Assembly (NCBI GenBank): GCA_001949185.1
Contig: BDGG01000004.1
Span: 1,854,278 to 1,918,277 of the forward strand
Origin: Ramazzottius varieornatus
Lineage: Eukaryota > Tardigrada > Eutardigrada > Parachela > Ramazzottiidae
DNA: 64,000 bases
Reading direction: 5' to 3'
Shown piece by piece: positions 56,410 to 64,000 of this stretch. The translations under genes and the position numbers were made by a program. A model generated the notes under the pieces. It made no database searches. It saw only the letters and a list, made by a program, of their open reading frames with translations, and had not been told where the DNA came from. Numbering within the stretch: position 1 is the stretch's first letter; each line of letters opens with the position of its first letter.

Positions 56410-56704
56410 TACACAAAGCAACGTTCAGACGTGGGTCAAGTTGAGAGGAAAGGCGAAGTAGTGGTCAGAAAAATCTACAATGAGGAAATAACTTCTTGCC
56501 AATCAACACAATCAGATTCCGCGCCTTCACATTCTTGAACAAGGGAGGAAAACTTCCCAAAGATCACTGATAAACCACAAGTTTCGTTCGGGCGCTCAAT
56601 ACGGACGCAAGAGAAAAGCGTATTGTTCCTGGAAAAAATCAACGAACACGTCTCGTGTAAAATTCAGGTTCTACAGGAATCGTCCACACCTAAAAACCGA
56701 AGTA

Positions 56705-57858
56705 CTAATGAATTATTAGAGCTTCGTTTTGAGCCTCATTCTGGACTTCCATGAGAGCGTGCTGTACAGTTTGAAGCTTGTTCCTCAGGGTCTGAATTCC
56801 GCTTGTTACAATCTTTTGAGGCATCAGAGATCCATTACTCTCAACGGTGAAGTAGAACCGGTCGGCTATTCCAAGGGGATTGAAAGGTGCTTGCGCCTCC
56901 TTGGTGGTTTCAGCCAGTTTGGTGTGATTGCTCTTGGGCCTAGAAAAGCAGCAGAATCATCGCAACATCCGGAAGTTAAATCTATGTTAAGAATTCACGA
57001 GCGGTATCACAAGAAGTTGAACTTCACGTACAAGTTACTACGACATACCATTCTTCCGGCTTCGCATACCAGGTGTGGCGAAGCTCATTGTCAGGATCGT
57101 ATTCGAAAGAGACACCACAGGTTGGATTCCATTTGGCGTGCTCTTTTCCGATTCCTTTCTTGCAGTACGCCGTGAACTTCAGTTCCTGCCCTTTTCTGAG
57201 CTTTACAATAATAATGTCTGAAACCGAAGATATTGTTCATTAGAGCAAATCATTGGCAGGATAAAACAACTTCATCCACAAGCGCACTTACGATCACTGT
57301 CCGAGGCGTACTCATCATTGTTATCAGCTCGCTCTCGCATGGAAACCGGCATGATCCGTCCGGTTTCGGGGCATTTGATGTGTGCGGAAGACACGTGCAT
57401 TGTATCCGTCTCCCGACAGACAACATTACAGCTCACTCTCACCGAACATTTATCGCAGAAGTCAGTACAATCACAGTCCTACAACCGAATAAGCAGTTTG
57501 AAACGAACCTTCTGAATACCTGAATTGGTATGTTCGACTAACCCGACTGTAGATGATGTTGTCAATAACATCGTCGCAGATGAAAGGAATCAATCCAAGC
57601 CGATGAGCCAGAAATTCGTCGTGAAGGACAGAAGAATTCGACTCGAACTCCACATGATCGATGGCCATTACAGGAACCTCAGCCATGAATACTCGACGCA
57701 GGCTGTTCGCTGTGCTGTAAAAAAATGATGCTCAACCAAGAGTTCTCACAAGGGAAAGCTCAGAAAACTTACCTTAAGGATGTGTTCTCGATCACGAACT
57801 TGACTACTTCATCATCCAGCTCCATCACCTGCACGCGAGGCTGGTTAGCGTACGGCAT
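56705..57858 (-). CDS. POLR2C: DNA-directed RNA polymerase II subunit RPB3, 5 exons, 282 aa
   Basis: RPB3 is the alpha-like assembly subunit of RNA polymerase II, pairing with RPB11. Exons in coding order are 57858-57773, 57714-57543, 57478-57292, 57217-57049 and 56939-56705. It starts [11 protein letters not shown], like human POLR2C (275 aa). The conserved alpha-domain block is [17 protein letters not shown] with [14 protein letters not shown]. The cysteine cluster [11 protein letters not shown] is a zinc site. [12 protein letters not shown] and a C-terminal dimerisation helix follow. The gene is head-to-head with EIF2S3, with 447 bp between the start codons. Confidence 0.96.
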
Positions 57859-58305
57859 GTCTACAGAGATCCAAGATCCGGTTTGCTCCCACGAAGACCG
57901 AAGAGAGACTGTGCTATTGGATATCCAGAAAGATGTACGATGGTAACTCGGAAGTCTGCTCTGGAGGCGCTCTGGTGAGCAAGACGGAGGAGCAAAATAA
58001 TTCTGAAGGAAATAATTTTGGAAATTCTTAAAGGTCGACTTTGTGACCCGCACTGCCACAACCCTGGGCGTGCTTGTCGTTATCCAATCACTACGGTGCT
58101 GTCCGCCGGTCTCATTGGGTTAGCATGGTTATGGTATGAGGGGGAAACTAGCTTCTAGGCGGGGTTCCCTACCATACCGTATAATTTTCGGAAATTACGA
58201 TGTGGTTTCGTCAGCCATCGAAGAGAAAAAAAGATCCAATCTGGCTTCTGGAAGTGTTTATCCTCCGACATACCGTGCTGCAAATCCCTGCATCTTCTTT
58301 TCAGG
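57859..58305. promoter_or_regulatory. Putative bidirectional promoter of RPB3 and EIF2S3
   Basis: The two start codons are 447 bp apart on opposite strands. The EIF2S3 start codon is one base after a TTTTCAG acceptor, so a 5' non-coding exon lies in this interval. No TATA box is evident. Shared control is inferred from the layout only. Confidence 0.5.
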
Positions 58306-60008
58306 ATGGACGGGATAGCCGCTCACAATACCCATCTGGCTTTCCAGGACTTAAGCAAGCTCAACGTCAAGGAGCTGACACCGCTTACGCACGAAGTGAT
58401 TAGCCGTCAAGCTACTCTCAACATCGGAACTATCGGTATGCAACCGCGCACTGCTCAAACTTATTGACTACGCAACACACTGCAGCTCTGTTCCAGGTCA
58501 TGTCGCTCACGGAAAGTCCACCATCGTCAAGGCTATCTCCGGAGTGCAGACTGTACGTTTCAAGAATGAACTGGAAAGGAATATTACCATTAAGCTGGGT
58601 TATGCAAATGCGAAGGTAAGTCGTCAGCTTATCGATCTTTGGACGCCGGTTGCACCAGGAAATCTCTGGGAAAGTGCAGTTCGTGAATACCGGTCCTGTT
58701 GAGTGAAAGGAAAAACGTCGGTGATGGTGATGCCGGTTTAGTGATGGTGCTGGTACTTTAAGACGGATCCTTTGTAGATTTACAAATGTGACAATGATGA
58801 ATGTCCTCGGCCTGGATGTTATCGTTCAGCGGGCAGCATGACCGAAGACGTTTTTCCATGTTCACGTGCAAACTGCGGAGGAAAGTTCCGTCTACTCCGA
58901 CACGTCTCCTTCGTCGATTGCCCCGGTCACGACATTCTGATGGCCACTATGCTGAACGGTGCAGCAGTTATGGACGCTGCCTTGTTGCTGGTAGCCGGAA
59001 ATGAATCGTGTCCGCAGCCGCAAACATCAGAACATTTAGCCGCTATCGAAATCATGAAGCTGAAACACATTATCATTCTCCAAAACAAGATTGACATCGT
59101 CAAAGAGTCACAAGCAAAGGAGCAGTATGACCAGATCCTGAAGTTTGTCCAAGGAACCGTGGCCGAAGGCGCTCCCATCATCCCCATTTCTGCCCAGCTG
59201 AAATACAACATTGAAGTGCTGTGCGAGCTCATTGTGAAAAAGATTCCAGTCCCTCTGCGAGATTTCACTTCCGATGCCCGTTTAATCGTCATTCGATCTT
59301 TTGATGTCAACAAGCCTGGTTGTGAAGTGGAAGAACTGAAAGGGGGTGTCGCTGGTGGAAGTATCTTGCGAGGTGTCTTAAGAGTCGGTCAGGAGGTCGA
59401 GGTAATCACTCTAGTTGCCACTAAAAACTTGTGAAAGCAATGTAGAGTTATGTCTGCAGGTGAGACCTGGGATAGTTTCAAAGGACTCCGAAGGGAAGCT
59501 AACGTGTCGACCCATCTTTTCTCGCGTCATTTCGCTTCTGGCCGAACAGAACGACCTGCAGTACGCCGTTCCCGGTGGGTTGATCGGAGTGGGCACTCGC
59601 ATCGATCCAACCCTCTGCCGAGCAGATCGCATGGTAGGTCAGATTCTAGGTGCTGTGGGAGCGTTACCAGCCATCTTCACCGAGCTGGAAATGTCCTACT
59701 TTTTGCTGCGACGCTTGCTGGGTGTCAGAACTGAAGGTGACAAGAAGGGAGCTAAAGTACAGAAACTATCAAAGAACGAGATTCTGATGGTCAACATTGG
59801 GTCGCTGTCCACTGGCGGTCGAGTACTGGCTGTCAAGGCCGATCTGGCCAAGATCAGCTTGACCAACCCTGTCTGCACCGAAGTCGGCGAGAAGATTGCG
59901 CTCAGTCGACGTGTGGAGAAACATTGGCGCCTCATCGGCTGGGGACAGATTCGTCGAGGAGTAACCATTACACCAACTCACATGAGTGCTGATCAACCCA
60001 CGAAATGA
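58306..60008 (+). CDS. EIF2S3: Translation initiation factor eIF2 subunit gamma, 4 coding exons, 473 aa
   Basis: eIF2 gamma is the GTPase core of the ternary complex that delivers Met-tRNAi. Exons: 58306-58435, 58497-58615, 58778-59401, 59460-60008. Visible motifs in order are G1 GHVAHGKST (~44), switch 1 [14 protein letters not shown], a Cys cluster ([13 protein letters not shown]...CSRANC) for zinc, G3 DCPGH, G4 NKID and G5-type SAQ. Domains II and III follow, with FDVNKPG and GWGQIRRG near the end. Human length is 472 aa. The ATG is one base after a splice acceptor (TTTTCAG|G), implying an upstream non-coding exon. Confidence 0.97.
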
Positions 60009-60219
60009 GAAGCGAAGTCCCAAGAGTTGTAGTTTTTTACTATGGTAAAGCAGAGCGAAAGCGTCTAGTTAGCTAATCAATTCAATGTTTTAACATATTA
60101 ATTTCGTTTTATCGTTAATCGTTGATAGTATCCGTATAACAAAATGCAAAACAAAGTACAACAAGGAAGTATGGCATTGTTCGGACATTCTCCCTGGCTA
60201 AACGGTTACTGCGAAAGTA

Positions 60220-61167
60220 TTATATTAGAGTCGATTCTTGTCTGATGTATTCGCCAATATCTGCTTGGTGAAAGATGCCGGTGGCGATGGGATCGGTGTG
60301 GCGAATCTCATGGCTTGACTTGGCCGCAACTCCGAATCCCTGCGAAAGACTTCGATGAAGTTAAAGTGAACATTAGGCGAAGTGTCGGGCCAAATAGTCT
60401 TACCAGAGCAACCTCTCCAACGGAATAAACGATTATTCCAGCATACTTGGGCGTATTGTCTGATATCCTGTGTATTCCGGATACTGAGATGTTGTGGCCA
60501 TAGAGAAACTGTTGTTCCGCGTTAGGTTTCAGGAGTACCCGGTACTGCAAAGAAAAACTCCGTTTGAACCACTTGGACATTCCATTGTCTTCAGTTATCG
60601 GACTTACCGTTGCGTAAGGGGCTAGGAAGTCCAGGGCGGTGATATGGAGTCGAAACTTTCCACTCTTTGTGAATTTCCCAAAGCAAGTCCCAAAGCTGAC
60701 TAAGTTCTCCCGGCTTATTACGGAAGCTTGTTTGAGATGGTATTCACTTAACAAAAACGCATAACAAATAAATGGAGTGTATACGAAACTTGTAAATAAA
60801 AACTATGAGCTTCCGGTTCCGTTCTGCACAATCCAAATGATTTCACCAGACATATCAGTTATCACGACCGGCACTCGGATTAATGAAAGAGGTCGCCCTT
60901 ATTAATTTTCGAACCCGAATGCTAGGAGTACAGACAAACCTGCAGTAGAAAACGCGATCGTTGTGAAGACGGAAGCAGTACAGTCCATCCGACCGCTCAA
61001 TCAGTCTCTGAATGTTACTCCCGATACTGAAACGAATAAAAACGTTATTGCCGAAGATGCCGCATAGCTAGCATAGCCAACGGGAGAAACAATGGAGTTC
61101 AGTTCACATACTACTTGCTAAGTTTCTCGAAGAAATCTTTCGTTTCCGCATCCGTCAAAGGCCGCAT
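60220..61167 (-). CDS. NIP7: 60S ribosome biogenesis protein NIP7, 5 exons, 179 aa
   Basis: NIP7 is a PUA-domain nucleolar factor needed for pre-60S and 27S rRNA maturation. Exons in coding order are 61167-61115, 61026-60940, 60746-60608, 60544-60404 and 60339-60220. It opens [16 protein letters not shown], then [37 protein letters not shown] and LAPYA. The C-terminal PUA part has [13 protein letters not shown], ending [12 protein letters not shown]. The length equals the human protein within one residue. It is divergent from SLC33A1. Confidence 0.96.
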
Positions 61168-61841
61168 CGTCGTCTTGACTTCCGGTCAGTCCGCAGGAAC
61201 AAGTTAACCCGAGAGTCTGCTGCGCACTTCGGGCTGGCACTGCAGAGCTTGCACTCGTAGGCGGTTCTAATCCTTCCGACTTCTAACGAGCCGCTAACAA
61301 TCCACAAGACCTGGTAAGATCTACGACGAAGAGCTAAGAACGTTTTTGTCTCCCAAAAATTCCGATTTCCAATTCCAAAATTAATAAATTTGCAAATTAT
61401 GCGATACCGCGTTCGACAAATTGCGAATAAAAGCGACATTCCGTTGTGCCAGTTGATCGACTGAATGGAAAGTCCGTCTCCAGTTCATCAGTGAATGAAG
61501 CTATGTTCGTAATATGCTGATTTACATCTGCTTCCGATTTTATGCTGTATATCGATTTTCGTTGACGTGTTCTGAAGTCCGAACTCCGGTTCGTCTTTCT
61601 CTATCTCGGTATCTGCAATCAGAGATTTGAACAGGTGGTCATTATCTGGCATTTTTGAACTCCGATCTCCGGAGACAGCATTATCAGGATCGGCGAGAGT
61701 ACGAGCAGCTGGCTGTGCGAGACGGCGAACCCAAGGACACATCCCTTCGACATTGTGGGATCACTGTCTCGATGTGTTGATGTTCTTTTGTATGCATTTC
61801 TATCAGGTCTGCTTGAATAACTATGAGACCAGGACTGGAGG
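61168..61841. promoter_or_regulatory. Divergent spacer between NIP7 and SLC33A1
   Basis: 674 bp between the two start codons. It must contain both promoters; no motif is recognisable. Confidence 0.4.
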
Positions 61842-63915
61842 ATGAAGTGGGCGCCTGCCAGTCGGGACAACGTTGCTAGTTGTTGGAGAATGTCCTTTCC
61901 AGACTGGGAAGAGGAACTAGCTGCTCAGAAGTCCCTGTTGAACATTGGCAGACAGATGAACAAGAGGCGTGTTGGATCGAGAACCCCCGCGGTGGTGGTG
62001 GACAGTCCGGCTGCCGGAGATAGCGTCATCGCTGATGGAAGCCCAGGATCCAAGGACAGGAACTGGGATAATACGGAAGAAACAACACCTTCGCTGAAAG
62101 GAGACTGGAGCAATGTTACGCTCCTGCTGGTACTATACATCCTTCAGGGAATCCCTTTAGGACTCAGCGGTAGCATTCCCATGATTCTCAGCAGTCGTCA
62201 TGTCTCCTATCACGATCAAGCCTTCTTCAGTTTGGTCTTTTGGCCGTTCAGTCTAAAGTTACTCTGGGCTCCCATCGTCGACTCCCTCTACTCGAAGAAG
62301 TTTGGCCGAAGGAAGAGCTGGTTGATTCCGACGCAATATCTCATTGGGATCTTCATGCTGGTATTGTCCGTCACAGCAGACTCGGTTCTGGATCGCTCTA
62401 CGGGTGGGTCGCCCAACATCCTCGTGATCACCGGGGTGTTCTTCGTCCTGAACTTCCTGGCTTCGATACAGGATATCGCGACGGATGGTTGGGCGCTCTC
62501 ACTCCTCCGTCCGGCTAATGTGGGATATGCGTCGACGTGTAACTCTGTCGGACAGACAGCTGGATACTTCATCGGCAATGTCTTGTTCCTGGCGTTCGAA
62601 TCGCCGGACTTTTGTAACAAATATATTAGAAGTGTTCCGCAGGCGGAAGGTATTCTCACGTTACCCGGTTATTTATGGTTTTGGGGACTGACATTCGTTG
62701 CATGCACCACGGTCGTGTGGGTGATCAAGAGGGAGAAAGACGATCGCCATGACGCTTCCGCCGGAATATACTCAGCATATGGGACGCTGTTGAATATTCT
62801 GAAGCTCCCGAGCGTGCTGAGGCTGAGCGTTGTCTTGTTAACAGCAAAGGTTAGTCCACCCCGTACATTGAATCGCAAAGCTTTTTGGTGTCACAAATTG
62901 GAATTACGGTTTGGTTCTAATAGGCTGCTTTTGCTGCAGCGGAAGCTGTTGCTGGACTGAAGCTGATCGAATATGGCGTCCACAAGGAGCAACTTGCTCT
63001 CCTGGCGATCCCGATGGTCCCTCTGCAAATCATCCTACCTCTGCTCATAAGCAAATATACGGCTGGTCCGAAACCTATGAATATTTTTCTCAAAAGCTAC
63101 CCTTTCAGGTGAGTAGCTTGTGAACTATTAAGTGAATTAAATAGTGAAAATCGAAAGTTTTTTGGTCGGAAAATTAAAAGTGTGAAAGCGAAACGCAAAC
63201 TGAAGCAATTCAAACAACGTATGTTTGTTCAGGGTAAGGTTTTTACAGAATGTTAATGGGACTGGAGTTCGCACTGATCGTCTGGATAACGCCCAAGATG
63301 CAGTCTGCCGATGGAACCTTTCCCACTTACTACTATGGACTGGTGCTACTTAGTTATGCTGTACATCAGGTAAGTGAATGCGACTTGCGGACCTCTTGCT
63401 GCTTCGAAAACGGCAGGCTAGGCGTTAGAGAGTGATCGTTTTCGGATGCTGTAGATTGCTCTTTATGGAATGTTTGTTTCGGTGATGGGCTTCTTTGCAC
63501 GCGTCAGTGACCCAAAGATTGGCGGGACGTACATGACACTACTCAACACAGTGTACAATCTGGGCGGAAACTGGCCTAATACTCTGGTGCTGGGTCTTGT
63601 TGACGACCTAACCTTCGCGACATGCAAAAGTGGCACACATGAAGGGCTAAGCTGCAACCAGAAGGATAAAAAAGAGGTTTGTTAACTTCGTTTCCTTTGA
63701 TTTTTATTGATTATGAAATATGAACGGAGTGATTAATGACCATTGGTATACAGGCATGTGACTCCGGTGGCGGAACATGTGTCGTTGACGTGGATGGATT
63801 TTATGTTCAAGTGATTATTTGCTTTGTTTTTGGTTTGTTTTGGTACCGGTTTTTCCGAACGAGGATTCAGCGCCTCCAGAATCTCCCTGAAAGTGCTTGG
63901 AGGCTGCAAAAATAG
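61842..63915 (+). CDS. SLC33A1: ER acetyl-CoA transporter (SLC33A1/AT-1), 5 exons, 565 aa
   Basis: The multi-pass carrier imports acetyl-CoA into the ER lumen for protein acetylation. Exons: 61842-62849, 62924-63108, 63249-63369, 63455-63676, 63754-63915. After a polar cytosolic N terminus come LYILQGIPLGLSGSIP, FFSLVFWPFSLKLLWAP, FGRRKSWLIPTQY, SIQDIATDGWAL and NVGYASTCNSVGQTAGYF. Later blocks are AVAGLKLIEYGV, VPLQIILPLLISKYTAGP, SDPKIGGTYMTLLNTVYNLG and a final membrane helix. An alternative in-frame ATG at 61890 (MSFPDWEEEL) gives 549 aa, the exact human length. An in-frame TGA lies shortly before 61842. Confidence 0.95.
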
Positions 63916-64000
63916 CACGCATATGGCATCAGTCTTTTCCTTTTTTCTTATCCGTCCATTCCACATTTCCGAGTGCGCGCACTCAGTCTTAGGAACTGTC

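Overview
The window is a gene-dense piece of an invertebrate animal genome. Every recognised gene is an animal housekeeping or developmental gene, and most are split into many exons by short introns (57 bp and up; many are 60-200 bp) with ordinary GT/AG and sometimes GC/AG borders. A secreted single-Ig protein resembling OIG-4, a CARD caspase and a Diaphanous formin fit an ecdysozoan such as a tardigrade or arthropod relative, but I cannot name the species. I rebuilt gene models by hand by joining exons in phase and comparing with family sequences I remember. Total lengths agree closely with the families (e.g. BTAF1 1830 aa, PLOD 723 aa, G-beta 341 aa, NIP7 179 aa), which supports the joins.

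Layout. 1-2.3 kb: intergenic with a MITE. 2.35-2.92 kb (+): intronless GNPNAT1-like acetyltransferase. 3.25-9.43 kb (-): 26-exon P5B ATPase. 9.4-15 kb: mobile-element nest with an ORF1-like pseudogene, a PIF/Harbinger element (transposase + and Myb-like partner -) and its short derivative. 15.2-17.3 kb (+): NKRF. 18.05-25.4 kb (+): BTAF1. 25.9-32.6 kb (-): Diaphanous formin. 33.9-36.4 kb (+): ADCK5 kinase. 36.9-42.5 kb (-): procollagen lysyl hydroxylase PLOD, with an oig-4-like gene (+) nested in one intron. 44.05-45.43 kb (-): unrecognised 266-aa protein. 45.9-48 kb (-): CARD caspase. 48-51.5 kb: gene-poor. 51.5-55.2 kb (+): G-protein beta. 56.7-57.9 kb (-): RPB3, divergent from EIF2S3 (+, 58.3-60.0 kb). 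60.2-61.2 kb (-): NIP7, divergent from SLC33A1 (+, 61.8-63.9 kb).

The genes do not form an operon or pathway. Several serve core expression (BTAF1, RPB3, eIF2 gamma, NIP7, NKRF), and three neighbour pairs are head-to-head and may share promoter regions. The most distinctive signals are structural: a ~130-bp hairpin MITE family sitting mostly in introns, a Tc1-type MITE whose end supplies a splice acceptor of ADCK5, a 789-bp long-TIR element with a perfect 9-bp target duplication in a formin intron, five GC-AG introns (three in PLOD), and a 15-nt microexon carrying an essential P-type ATPase motif.
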